From Puniceicoccaceae bacterium Marseille-Q1082 (GTDB lineage: Bacteria > Verrucomicrobiota > Verrucomicrobiia > Opitutales > Intestinicryptomonadaceae), in NCBI GenBank assembly GCA_904424815.1, contig CAJGBI010000002.1, forward strand, positions 62,001 through 126,000: DNA of 64,000 bases, read 5' to 3'. The translations under genes were made by a program, and so were the position numbers. Of the stretch, positions 28,202 through 37,024 are shown piece by piece; position 1 is the first letter of the stretch, and every line of letters starts with the position of its first letter. Below the pieces are notes generated by a model that was given only the letters and a program-made list of their open reading frames with translations, was not told the origin of the DNA and ran no database searches.

Positions 28202-28235
28202 CGGGAGCATGCGCAATGCGGCTCCCGTTTTTTTT
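28202..28235 (+). terminator. Rho-independent terminator after the isomerase-like gene
   Basis: Stem CGGGAGC/GCTCCCG with a 12-nt loop that can itself pair, followed by eight T. It lies 20 bp after the stop and rules out starting the next gene at 28209. Confidence 0.85.
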
Positions 28236-28364
28236 GCGCCGCCTGCCGGACAATTTCGCAAAAAGGCGTTGCAATCGCCGAATCCGAAAGGGTATCGTTT
28301 TACCCTATGCGAAACGCGGCGGCTGTCCGCGCGCCGGTTTTTGCGTCTGCAAACTTCGAAATAT

Positions 28365-29012
28365 ATGGACGAATATTTCAAATACGGGGCGGCGGAGATC
28401 GCGCACCTGAAAAACGCCGACCCCAGAATGGCGGAAGCCGTGGAAAAAATCGGGCGGGTTAAGAGGCGCGTCATTCCCGACCTATTCGAGGCGTTGGCAA
28501 ACTGCATCGTAGGGCAGCAAATATCGACAAAGGCGCACGAAACGATATGGCTTAAAATGCGCGGGGCCGTCGGCAGAATAACTCCGGAAATTATCGCCGC
28601 CATGCCGCCGGAAGAAATAAAGAAATTCGGAATATCGTTCAGAAAAGTCTCGTACATGAAATCCGCCGCGCAAAAAATTCTGGACGGGCGGTTTGATATT
28701 GAGGCCCTAAACGGAATGGACGACGGCGAAGTGCGCGCCAAACTTTGCGAGCTTGACGGGGTCGGGGCGTGGACCGCGGAGATGCTGATGATATTTTCCA
28801 TGCGCCGGCCGGACGTGCTCAGCTACGGCGACTACGCCATCCTGCGCGGGCTGCGGATGCTCTACTGCCACAGGGAAATCGGCAAAAAACTGTTCGAAAA
28901 ATACCGCAGGCGCTTTTCCCCCTATTGCAGCGTGGCAAGCCTATATTTGTGGGAGATCGCGGGAGGGGCAATCGCGGGGCTCAAAGACCGCGCCCCTTGC
29001 AAAAAGGCGTAG
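28365..29012 (+). CDS. DNA-3-methyladenine glycosylase II-like (HhH-GPD)
   Basis: A base-excision repair glycosylase of the AlkA group, removing alkylated purines. The 215-residue protein has the N-terminal FEALANCIVGQQIS helix, the helix-hairpin-helix LDGVGAWTAEM (130-140) and the catalytic Asp156 in SYGDYAILRGL. There is no iron-sulfur cluster motif. The start at ATG 28365 keeps the family N-terminus; a longer in-frame start falls inside the upstream terminator. It lacks the extra N-terminal domain of E. coli AlkA, as in short AlkA forms. Confidence 0.87.
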   Translation: MDEYFKYGAAEIAHLKNADPRMAEAVEKIGRVKRRVIPDLFEALANCIVGQQISTKAHETIWLKMRGAVGRITPEIIAAMPPEEIKKFGISFRKVSYMKSAAQKILDGRFDIEALNGMDDGEVRAKLCELDGVGAWTAEMLMIFSMRRPDVLSYGDYAILRGLRMLYCHREIGKKLFEKYRRRFSPYCSVASLYLWEIAGGAIAGLKDRAPCKKA

Positions 29013-29537
29013 CTTGCAATGCAAAGCATTGCCGCGGCGAGAAATTTCCGGCGGCTTTTCCGCAAACCGCAAATTTCTCCCGACGCTAAAAAAGTTCCGC
29101 AAATATGCCCCGCGCGGCGGCGAAACTGCAAAGGCACACCGCGCGGAAAGAAAAAATTTATACCATGGCGCAAAATGCCCGATATGCGCCGTCCCGCCGG
29201 AAAATTTCCGGACCCTTCATTGTTTCCGGAAAAACGCGCAAGCAGTCTGCAATACGCCAAACAACGCCAAATGGGACGCACCCTCCTGAAACGTTTTCCG
29301 AAGAAAGGCAATTTTTTAAGTCCTCCGCATATTGATCCTTAGAGGCGGAGCGATTCATTAGTGATTTTACTTACATCGCAATATCAAAACCGCCGCACAT
29401 GGGGCGTGGAAACAATGCCGCGAAAAAAAATGGCAAGGCGCGCGCCGATTTTACATTCAAACACAATAAAATCCGGACAATAAAAGCGCTTTTGGGCAAT
29501 ACGCGCATCTGAACGCCTAAAAACTCCGCTTCTGCCG
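29013..29537. other. Intergenic region, no gene seen
   Basis: About 520 bp between convergent genes. GC-rich shadow frames only, and no RNA structure or repeat family recognised apart from the terminator that follows. Confidence 0.5.
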
Positions 29538-29568
29538 CAAAAAAACGCCCGCGTTTAAGCGGGCGTTT
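29538..29568 (-). terminator. Rho-independent terminator of the pilus-like operon
   Basis: A perfect stem AAACGCCCGC/GCGGGCGTTT with loop GTTTAA. The A7 at 29539-29545 gives a T tract on the minus strand. It lies 25 bp past the secretin stop. Confidence 0.88.
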
Positions 29569-29592
29569 CTCTTCAAGTTATTCAAACCGATA

Positions 29593-32421
29593 TTAGCGGG
29601 TCGAACCGGCTTCGGCTTCGTCCTCGAGGATGCGGTGAACCGCGCCGCCGGGGGATACGATAACCGGATTCTGGTAGACGCTGCCGGGACGCATATCCTG
29701 GAACTGTTCGCGGCCGACGCTGCCTCCGGGGGAAATCCTGTTGGCGGTGACGAATATGAGCAGATTCCTCTTCTGGCGGGATTCGCCCTTCGAACGGAAG
29801 AGCCTGCCAATCCACGGAATGTCGGAGAGAACCGGAACGCTGTCGTTGACAGTGCGGACTTCTTCGCGGGTCAAGCCGCCCATGACAACCGTCGCGCCGT
29901 CGAACACCGTAACGGTGGTCTTGACTTCCCTGATGGAGAACACGGGCTGGATGAAGCCGGAGGGAACAGTGACCGTCGTGCCGGAGGAGATAGCGACCGC
30001 GACGCCGCCGTACTCCATGAAGCCTTCAAATTCGGTCACATTCGGGTTGAGGACGAGGTTGATGCTGTCGTCTTCTTCGACGTTCGGGGTGACTTCCATG
30101 GTGACACCGACGTCAACCGAGGTGAAGTCCTGAGGAGTACCGGGGGTGATGGTAACACCCGCCGAGGAGGAGGTCGTGCCGGCGACAGTCGTCGAGGACG
30201 AACCTACGTTTGACTGGACGTCGCCCCAAGATTCGGGGTATCTCATGCGCTGCGAAACGGTGATGGAAGCCGTGCTGCCGGAAATGACCGTCACCTTCGG
30301 GGCGCAGAGCAGGTCGGAACCCTGGCGCTGTTCGAGGGCGTCGACGATAAGGCTCACGTCGTAGCCGTTGATGACGCCGAGAACCGTGTTGGCCGCTTGA
30401 GCCGCGCCGGAAGCCATATTTATAGTCGAGGGGAGAACCGGAACGACGGGGTCTACCGTATAAGGATTGGGAACATCCGCGGTGACTTCGTTCGCAGGTT
30501 TGAGAATGGTGATGGGAGTCGAACCGGCGCTCTGGCTCGTTATGGTGCTGGCGAGCGTGCGGTTATTATAGGTGGAGATCATGCCAGTCGTGTTTCTGCC
30601 GGCAGTCGAGAAAAGCGTGCTGTAAGAACCGTCGGCATTTTTCTTCGAGACATTCCAGTTGAAGCCGAGTTCCTTCAAGACGCCCTGGTTGACTTCCATG
30701 AATTTGGCTTCGATTTCAACCTGCTTGGTTTCGCTGTATCTCAGGAGGATGTTGCGAACTTTGTCGAGGTTGCGGCGGGTGTTGGTCACCCAGAGTTTCG
30801 AACCGTCGAACGCGAGGGTCGCGCCGGGGCCGAATTCAACGCCGGCCTTGATGAGGAAGTTCTTAATGGCGTCTTCCTTGCCGTCGCCGCCCGCGGACGC
30901 CGCGCTCGAACCGCCGCCGCCGAAGGGATTGCCGGAATCGCCGGAATCGCCGACCGCAGCCTTAAAGCCGATCATGCGCATAACGGTGGAAGTCGGGAGC
31001 GGGAAGTCGAGCGTGTCCATAGACGCCACGCTGTTGTCCATGGCCTTGCGGACGACGATGGTGTCCTTTTCAATGTCGTACTGGAAGCCCGCCTGCTGCG
31101 TGACCCAGTCGAGTATCTGGCCGAGGGAGAGATCGCGGAGAGTGAGGACTACCGGCTTTGCTTCGGCGGCGTTGTCGCCAAAGAGAACGATGTTCACGCC
31201 CTTCTTCGCGTCGTTGGACTTGTCGTATTCTACAGAGAGAATGGAGAGGGTGTTGATCGCCTGGGCGAGCGTCACGCCGGGAGCGGGGAAGCTCACGTTG
31301 GGGATTATGATGTCGGAGAGTTTCCTGTCTATGACCGAATCCGCCCTTGCGCCGCCCCTGTCAACCGTGGTGCCGGTGTAGACCTGCGGACGCTGCCAAG
31401 ACTTGCTGACTTCGTCCATCATGGACTCGCGGGTGGCCAGGTAGGTCATGCGGCCGCGGTCGGCGAGTTTTTCGGAGATGAGGCGCTGGTAGGCCTTTGC
31501 CTGAATATTGTCCGCGTCGAGTGTTTCAATCTGGCGGAAAGTGGCGCGCGCGCCCTGATAGTCGCCATACAGATACTGCCTGCGGCCCTTTTCGAGAAGG
31601 TTTTCAATCTTCTTCTGGCGCGTGGCGTAGTCGGGGCTGATGTCGGCGATAGTGTTGTTATAGGGGTTCTTGGTGAACTCGTCAACCTCTTCGACAAAAG
31701 CGGCTCCGGCGGACTTGCTTTCCTCGGCGGCGGCGTATTCCGCGGCAAAAGACTTGGCGGCCGCGGTGTCCTTTTCAGACATGGCGATCTTCGCGCGGGA
31801 CTTCGCCATCACAGCCTTGGCCCTGTTGAGCTCTGCGCGGACTTCGTCGGATATCGGCGAATACGCGTCTTCGGGAAGTTTTTCACCAGCGAAAGCGAGC
31901 TTGCGGGAAGCCTCTTCCCAGTTGCCTTCGTCCATGAGGTCGTAGGCTTCGTCAATCAAATCGTATGCGGCGATGACCTGGAGCTGCTGCTTGCGGACGG
32001 CTTCCGACATGGCGGCGTCCACGGGTTCGACCTTGGCCTGCGCCTCGCCAGCCTCGGCGGCTGCGGGGGCTTCCGCGGCTTCGGCTTCTTCCGCCGCGCC
32101 GGCTTCCTGTGCCTTATTGACGACTTTCGCGCCGCCCGCGAGAACGGGGGCTTCGCCCTTGGCCTGGCGTTCAATGTCCTTGTTTACATCGGCGAGCATG
32201 CGCTGTACGCCCGCGTCGTTCGGGGCGATCTTCAGAAGCTCTTCAAGCGACTGCTTGGAAGCTTTCAGGTCGCCCGAATCGCGAGCCTGTACGGCCGCGA
32301 CCATAAGACGGATTTTCTCTTGGGTCTGATCCGGCTTGGCATAGCCGAGGCTTGCCGCCGCGGCGGAAGCTAATATCGCCGCGGCAAATGCCGCTTTTCG
32401 TTGGATTCTGTTTATTTTCAT
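29593..32421 (-). CDS. Amuc_1098-family secretin (type IV pilus-like outer-membrane channel)
   Basis: The outer-membrane gate of a T4P/T2SS-like machine. 942 residues. Signal peptide MKINRIQRKAAFAAAILASA, cut near GYA. Residues 30-330 are helical and TPR-like, with an Ala/Glu-rich linker. Residues of about 350-450 form the N-domain (TLRDLSLGQILDWVTQQAG). Residues 530-900 form the secretin core, with EIEAKFMEVNQGVLKELG and a C-terminal PVLSDIPWIGRLFRSK...RNLLIFVTANRI motif. It is the last gene of the Amuc_1102-1098-type operon, 70 bp after the Amuc_1099 homologue. The long helical N-terminus is typical of the Verrucomicrobial version. Confidence 0.92.
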   Translation of the reverse strand: MKINRIQRKAAFAAAILASAAAASLGYAKPDQTQEKIRLMVAAVQARDSGDLKASKQSLEELLKIAPNDAGVQRMLADVNKDIERQAKGEAPVLAGGAKVVNKAQEAGAAEEAEAAEAPAAAEAGEAQAKVEPVDAAMSEAVRKQQLQVIAAYDLIDEAYDLMDEGNWEEASRKLAFAGEKLPEDAYSPISDEVRAELNRAKAVMAKSRAKIAMSEKDTAAAKSFAAEYAAAEESKSAGAAFVEEVDEFTKNPYNNTIADISPDYATRQKKIENLLEKGRRQYLYGDYQGARATFRQIETLDADNIQAKAYQRLISEKLADRGRMTYLATRESMMDEVSKSWQRPQVYTGTTVDRGGARADSVIDRKLSDIIIPNVSFPAPGVTLAQAINTLSILSVEYDKSNDAKKGVNIVLFGDNAAEAKPVVLTLRDLSLGQILDWVTQQAGFQYDIEKDTIVVRKAMDNSVASMDTLDFPLPTSTVMRMIGFKAAVGDSGDSGNPFGGGGSSAASAGGDGKEDAIKNFLIKAGVEFGPGATLAFDGSKLWVTNTRRNLDKVRNILLRYSETKQVEIEAKFMEVNQGVLKELGFNWNVSKKNADGSYSTLFSTAGRNTTGMISTYNNRTLASTITSQSAGSTPITILKPANEVTADVPNPYTVDPVVPVLPSTINMASGAAQAANTVLGVINGYDVSLIVDALEQRQGSDLLCAPKVTVISGSTASITVSQRMRYPESWGDVQSNVGSSSTTVAGTTSSSAGVTITPGTPQDFTSVDVGVTMEVTPNVEEDDSINLVLNPNVTEFEGFMEYGGVAVAISSGTTVTVPSGFIQPVFSIREVKTTVTVFDGATVVMGGLTREEVRTVNDSVPVLSDIPWIGRLFRSKGESRQKRNLLIFVTANRISPGGSVGREQFQDMRPGSVYQNPVIVSPGGAVHRILEDEAEAGSTR

Positions 32422-32491
32422 ATTCGCTGTATTTATAATTTGTTAAATTGACGTTAACAACTTTGCGGGGTTTTTAAAGAATATTTTTCAA

Positions 32492-33358
32492 TTATTTGAC
32501 GGGAGAGACTCCCGCCGCCGACAGATTCATGATTTGGGGCTCGATATCGGCGTTGTCCGGAACCATTTCAATCACGGCGTTGCCTTTATCGAAGTCGATC
32601 GACTTTACATTGTAAGTCGCCGTCCCTATTTTGCGGCTCTCTCCGGGCGCCTTTACGTGCCACACGGAACCGTCGGGAGCGGAAAATGAAATGCGGCGGC
32701 GGTCGTCTATGACTGTCTCCTTGTTGGAATATATTGTCACATCCTTGCCGAGAGCCTTGTCGAAGAGAACGACGGTCACAATGTCCGATATGGTGTTGTT
32801 CTTGTCGTTCTTGACGCGCTTTATCTCAAACTTTTTCGGGGTTAGGCCCAGCTTTATCTTCTTGCCGGTGGAAGGAGCGTCCGCGATGATCTCCTCGTTG
32901 AGTTTTCCGATAAACGAGAGGTTTTTCACGGTGTCGACGAACTGTATCACCGGCTCCTTTTTCGTGCCGAAGTAGCCGAGGTATTTTATCGGATAGGGCT
33001 CGTTGGAAACCCCGACGTATTTCAGGGCGAAAGACTGGCGCGCCACCTCTTTGTAATACGGCGACTCCGTCATGAAATTGCCCTTTTTGTCGACCCATAT
33101 CTGGGGGGGCGTGAAAACCTGGAAGAACCATTTGCCCTCCTCGTCCTGCGCGCGGACTTCGGGCCACTCTATGGAAGTGACTTGCAGGGCGGGAACGACT
33201 ATGTTTTTCCACGCTATGCCGGAGGGCTGCTTTTGCTCGAGGCTTTCGACGCGCCCGCGGAGCAGTTCGCCCTTTGGCGCGTTCATGAAGTAGAAAGCGC
33301 ACGACGCGCCTGCGGCTATTACGGCTATTGCAAAAAATATCTTATCGTAGTGTTTCAT
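32492..33358 (-). CDS. Amuc_1099-family pilus-like system protein
   Basis: A 288-residue protein with one N-terminal membrane helix (KIFFAIAVIAAGASCAFYFM) and a periplasmic domain dominated by beta strands (PQIWVDKKGNFM, VTIYSNKETVIDDRRRISF). It holds the position of Amuc_1099 between Amuc_1100 and the secretin. Its role in the machine is not known; position and topology suggest a PilP-like link between the inner-membrane platform and the secretin. It begins 15 bp after the Amuc_1100-like stop. Confidence 0.82.
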   Translation of the reverse strand: MKHYDKIFFAIAVIAAGASCAFYFMNAPKGELLRGRVESLEQKQPSGIAWKNIVVPALQVTSIEWPEVRAQDEEGKWFFQVFTPPQIWVDKKGNFMTESPYYKEVARQSFALKYVGVSNEPYPIKYLGYFGTKKEPVIQFVDTVKNLSFIGKLNEEIIADAPSTGKKIKLGLTPKKFEIKRVKNDKNNTISDIVTVVLFDKALGKDVTIYSNKETVIDDRRRISFSAPDGSVWHVKAPGESRKIGTATYNVKSIDFDKGNAVIEMVPDNADIEPQIMNLSAAGVSPVK

Positions 33359-33373
33359 CTCAGTGCCGTGCCT

Positions 33374-34468
33374 TTATTGTTTCTTGGAATTTGCGGAATC
33401 CGCCTTGCCCTCGGGGCCGGCCTTTTTGTCGGCGCCTTTCTTGGGGGCGTCCTTGACGACTTCCACGTATTCTATCACTACCGTAAATTCGGAAATGTTG
33501 TCCGTTACGACGGGAACTTTGTTCTCGTCTATGACGGGGGCGGCGGGAGCGTTTTCGTCGCCCTCTTCGGAATCGGTCGAAGCGAAGGCGTCCGCGGCGT
33601 CGGAAATTTCCTCTTCAAGAGCCTCCTCGGAATTGGGGGGCGCTATCAGCGAGAGATCCGCGGGCTTCACGTCAATGCTGCGGACGACGAGCATCGCATC
33701 GAAATCCTTGAGCTGGTTGAGGAACCTGCGCAATACGTCGGTGTGGCCGGCGAACACGAAGCGGTAGGCGAGCGTATTGAGGCTGCCGGGCTTGCGCGCG
33801 GTGATGTTTTCGTCTATCTTAAAGTTGTCTCCGCGGATCGCGCCCGAACTGTTGCGCGAATTCGCCCTTACGCGGCGCGTGTTGCGGGGATTTTCCTTTA
33901 TGCCCTCCTCGGGGAGAATCTCCCTCTGGACGTTGATGATGGACATGGGCGATTCCTGCGATTTGCAGTTGAAGAGCTTCTGGTTTATGTAGTCGAGCAC
34001 GCAAACCTGCTTCCAGATCACCGGCAAAGCGGCGTCCTTCGGGGAATCGGCGTTGGGGGCCACATACTTTTTGTAGCCGAAATCCATGTCGTCGGGCACG
34101 TATATGTCGCGCTTTTTTGCCTCTGCGCGCCATGTGTTTACCATGCCGCGCAAAACTTCGCGCAACTGGAAGCCTTCCTCCGCGGTGAGCGGCTTGAAGA
34201 TGTGCTCGCTTTCGCGGGTAAGATCCTTTTCGAGATCGAGAAGGTGCTTTTCGAGCTCCTTGATGTTCTTCTGCGAGGCGTCGATGGAAGGCTGCGTCGG
34301 GTCGGTGGCGAGGGTTTCGTCGTACTGGCGCATTGTACGGTTAAGCTTGGCGAGCGCGTCCTTGTCTTTCTTAAAAAGAACGACGTCGTACGCGACGCCC
34401 GCCGCGAACAGCGCGAGCAGCGCGAACATCGCGACGAAAAATATAGGGTATTTTTTAAAGTATTTCAT
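33374..34468 (-). CDS. Amuc_1100-family pilus-like protein
   Basis: A 364-residue homologue by order and architecture of Akkermansia Amuc_1100, the outer-membrane-associated protein reported to signal through TLR2. N-terminal membrane helix FFVMFALLALFAAGVAYDVV-type at 9-28, then a coiled coil (DASQKNIKELEKHLLDLEKD) and a PilO-like alpha/beta domain (YRFVFAGHTDVLRRFLNQLK). The C-terminus has an acidic stretch and a Lys-rich tail. The PilO-like layout supports a periplasmic alignment role. It begins 19 bp after the PilM-like gene. Confidence 0.85.
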   Translation of the reverse strand: MKYFKKYPIFFVAMFALLALFAAGVAYDVVLFKKDKDALAKLNRTMRQYDETLATDPTQPSIDASQKNIKELEKHLLDLEKDLTRESEHIFKPLTAEEGFQLREVLRGMVNTWRAEAKKRDIYVPDDMDFGYKKYVAPNADSPKDAALPVIWKQVCVLDYINQKLFNCKSQESPMSIINVQREILPEEGIKENPRNTRRVRANSRNSSGAIRGDNFKIDENITARKPGSLNTLAYRFVFAGHTDVLRRFLNQLKDFDAMLVVRSIDVKPADLSLIAPPNSEEALEEEISDAADAFASTDSEEGDENAPAAPVIDENKVPVVTDNISEFTVVIEYVEVVKDAPKKGADKKAGPEGKADSANSKKQ

Positions 34469-34487
34469 TTGCCAAAAAGTTTGACAG

Positions 34488-36122
34488 TTATATGGGCTTG
34501 TCGGGATTCACCACGAGAGTGAAGTCGAACTTCAAAATGCGCGGGTTCGACGGGTCGGTGCGCACGTTTTCAAACGACTTCAAAAATTCGGAGCTCACAA
34601 AGGAGTTGAGGAGCTTCGTGATTCTGTCGATGGCTTTCTTTGTGTCGTACTCCTGGGGATTTTCGGGGTTGAAATCCCTTATGAGAAGCCTGCCGGTCAG
34701 CTCAAGCTTGTATTCCTGAACGCCGTTCTTGGATGTGCGGTGGACTCTCATGTTGTCGAGCCACACGTCCTTCTGCTCCATCAGGCGCTTTTCTATGTCG
34801 ATAAAGAGGTTTATCCAGTTGGACTTCGATTTCGCGAGCCCTTCAAGGCCGTTGATCTTGGTTTCGAGGGAGCTCGCTGTTTCGCCGTTCTTTTTAAATT
34901 CCGCGGCGCGCTCTTCTATCGGAAGCATCATCGACTGGAATTTTTTGGCGGCTTCCTCCTCCTGCGCGACCGACTTCGAGAACAGGAACATCGGAGGCAG
35001 GGTGGCAGCGAACAGAACCGCCGCGCCGATTATCATGAGCGGGCGGGTTTTCGCGAAAGCGGTCTCCTCGACAATGTGCTTCGGCAGGAGGTTGACGCTC
35101 ATCAGGCCCGGCATGACCATGCGGGCGGCCTCGCCGATAATCTCGCTGACCTGCGGGGCGCAGTCGGAGAGCAATTGCTGGTTCACGCGGGGGCTTACGG
35201 AGACGTTCGAGAGCGCGTCGAAATACTCGACGCTCATCTTTTGGTCTTCGGCGAGAAATTCAGCAAATCCCGGAATGAGGGAGCCGCGGCCGCAAAGGTA
35301 GATTTTTGAGGGCGCCGCAACGCGGGAGGTGCGCCTGTAATTTACGATGGAGCGCTTTATTTCCACTCCTATCCTGCGCATCACGGAGTTCGCGCCGTTT
35401 GTAAAGTGTTCCGCGCCCGCGCTCGACGACAGGGCGGCGTTGGCAAAGAATCCGCGCTTGAGCTCCTCGGCGGTGGAAAAATCCCTGCCGAGCGAGTCGG
35501 CCACCGCCTGGGTGAGCGAATTTCCGCCGACCGGAATGCTGCGCACAAACACGCCGTCCTCGCGGGCGATCATCAAGTTCGTGAAGCGCGAGCCGACGTT
35601 CATTATTATGACGTCGTTTTCAAGGCCGCAATATTTCCAGGCGTTGTAGTCGAGAATTGAGGAGGCCTCTATGGATTCCGGAATTATTCCCGCCCGCGAG
35701 AGCGCGGCGCAAAATTCGTCCGCCGCGGAAGACTTCATCGACGTGAGGAAGATTTCGGTCTCCACTCCGTCGTCGGAAATCACCTCGTAATCCCAGGAGA
35801 CTTCGCCTATCGGATAGGGTATGTTTTTCTCCGCCTCGAATTCGATGACCTCGGCGCGGCGCGCCTCTTCGACATGGGGTATTTTGATCGTCTTTGTCAA
35901 AAGGAGCATCGAGGGGGCGATTACTGTCGCCTTGCCCGAAACTCTCATCATTTTCAGCGTCGCCGCCAGTTCCGCGAGCCATTCGTCCTGGTTTGAATAG
36001 TCGTACTTCAGTTCCTGCACCTGAAAACTTTCCAAAACAAGGCGGCCGGCGGAAACTCCGAACTCCGACGCGCTGACGTGGGTGGCTCCGCAGTTTATTA
36101 TAAGCTTGCTTTTAGAACTCAT
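34488..36122 (-). CDS. Amuc_1101-family PilM-like ATPase fused to a PilN-like region
   Basis: 544 residues. Residues 1-340 form an actin-like PilM/FtsA-type domain (KLIINCGATHVSASEFG, IIMNVGSRFTNLMIARED, IYLCGRGSLIPGFAEFLA). A membrane helix at about 358-378 (PLMIIGAAVLFAATLPPMFL) leads into a coiled coil and a periplasmic ferredoxin-like domain, that is, a PilN-like part. It therefore joins the cytoplasmic platform to the periplasmic complex in one chain. It lies in the middle of the operon between the Amuc_1102 and Amuc_1100 homologues. Confidence 0.87.
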   Translation of the reverse strand: MSSKSKLIINCGATHVSASEFGVSAGRLVLESFQVQELKYDYSNQDEWLAELAATLKMMRVSGKATVIAPSMLLLTKTIKIPHVEEARRAEVIEFEAEKNIPYPIGEVSWDYEVISDDGVETEIFLTSMKSSAADEFCAALSRAGIIPESIEASSILDYNAWKYCGLENDVIIMNVGSRFTNLMIAREDGVFVRSIPVGGNSLTQAVADSLGRDFSTAEELKRGFFANAALSSSAGAEHFTNGANSVMRRIGVEIKRSIVNYRRTSRVAAPSKIYLCGRGSLIPGFAEFLAEDQKMSVEYFDALSNVSVSPRVNQQLLSDCAPQVSEIIGEAARMVMPGLMSVNLLPKHIVEETAFAKTRPLMIIGAAVLFAATLPPMFLFSKSVAQEEEAAKKFQSMMLPIEERAAEFKKNGETASSLETKINGLEGLAKSKSNWINLFIDIEKRLMEQKDVWLDNMRVHRTSKNGVQEYKLELTGRLLIRDFNPENPQEYDTKKAIDRITKLLNSFVSSEFLKSFENVRTDPSNPRILKFDFTLVVNPDKPI

Positions 36123-36225
36123 CTTAATGAATGGGGTAAGATAAATCGGGAATAAAAATAAATCTAATACGCTTTGCGCCCCTTAGTAAAGCATTTTTTA
36201 AATCGGCGGCGCAAAAAGTGGCAAG

Positions 36226-36264
36226 GGGCGCGCAAGGCGCTATTTTGCACGCCCTTGCGCGCCC
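36226..36264. promoter_or_regulatory. Long GC hairpin between Amuc_1102-like and pilM-like genes
   Basis: A perfect 12-bp stem GGGCGCGCAAGG/CCTTGCGCGCCC with a 15-nt loop, 13 bp after the Amuc_1102-like stop. For minus-strand transcription the T run precedes the stem and only a TTTTT 8 nt later follows. It may be a partial terminator or an mRNA 3'-end stabiliser rather than a full stop. Confidence 0.5.
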
Positions 36265-36276
36265 GAAAAAAAACGG

Positions 36277-36951
36277 CTATTTCAGGGGCAGATAGTTCGG
36301 CACTATCGGAGACTTCGAATACTCGTACATCTGCACGTTAAACGGGCATTCGGGAAGCGTCATCAACACGCCCTGGTTCACCTTCGAGGACTTCTCGACG
36401 AGCTTCATGAACGACTCGTAAACAGTTTTGGGATCGTCATTCTTGTAAATGTTTCTGGAGAGCATCGTTTTCATGTTCTGCTTCGAGAGCTCTATCGGCG
36501 TGCCGTTGATGGAAATTTCTATCTTCCATGCGAAGGGCTCGGCGGACAGCCTGTAAATGTCGTACGCCTCGGAGGGAATGTAGAAAACCACGGGGATTTT
36601 CTTGTTGACCTCTATCGCGAAAAGCTTCGCCTTCGCGCGCAAAACGATCAAGCTGTCGAGCGAGCGTTTGTCGGTTGCCATTTGGTCCTTGTAAACGAGC
36701 GTCAAGTCTACGTCGACATTGCGGATCCATTTCTGGTTATTGGCCTTGTTGTCGGGATTTTCCTTGGCGAACAGCGGAATCTCTATGCGCGTCCACTGGC
36801 CGGTCGAATTGGCGATGGCGTTAGGCTGCAGGCGCTTGGCGTCGAGCTTCGTGTGCTGGATTATGATGGGGTCGTCCTTGGGAGCGGCAAAAGCGACGGC
36901 GGCTGCCGTCGCGGCCACAAAAGCGATAAAAGTGCGTTTAATGGGATTCAT
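36277..36951 (-). CDS. Amuc_1102-family pilus-like protein
   Basis: A 224-residue secreted protein. Signal peptide NPIKRTFIAFVAATAAAVAFA, then a compact domain with RIEIPLFAKENPDNKANNQK, VVFYIPSEAYDIY and IEISINGTPIEL. It is first of the five genes, as in Akkermansia. The function is unknown beyond association with this operon. A 154-bp gap with a GC hairpin separates it from the pilM-like gene, so levels may differ. Confidence 0.83.
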   Translation of the reverse strand: MNPIKRTFIAFVAATAAAVAFAAPKDDPIIIQHTKLDAKRLQPNAIANSTGQWTRIEIPLFAKENPDNKANNQKWIRNVDVDLTLVYKDQMATDKRSLDSLIVLRAKAKLFAIEVNKKIPVVFYIPSEAYDIYRLSAEPFAWKIEISINGTPIELSKQNMKTMLSRNIYKNDDPKTVYESFMKLVEKSSKVNQGVLMTLPECPFNVQMYEYSKSPIVPNYLPLK

Positions 36952-37024
36952 GCAAATGATTGAAACTTAAAACCTGAAAACTTCAAGCTTTTTTTAGAAG
37001 CGCGCCGGCCGGCCGCCGGCAAGC

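Noticed and set aside
28209-28364. Longer N-terminus for the AlkA-like glycosylase
   Set aside because: The start lies inside a strong terminator, and the added residues are basic noise. ATG 28365 fits the family.
30397-32373. 658-codon plus-strand frame opposite the secretin
   Set aside because: A shadow of the GC-rich secretin gene; the minus-strand product has clear domains.
33182-34522. 446-codon plus-strand frame opposite the Amuc_1099/1100 homologues
   Set aside because: Antisense shadow running across two real genes.
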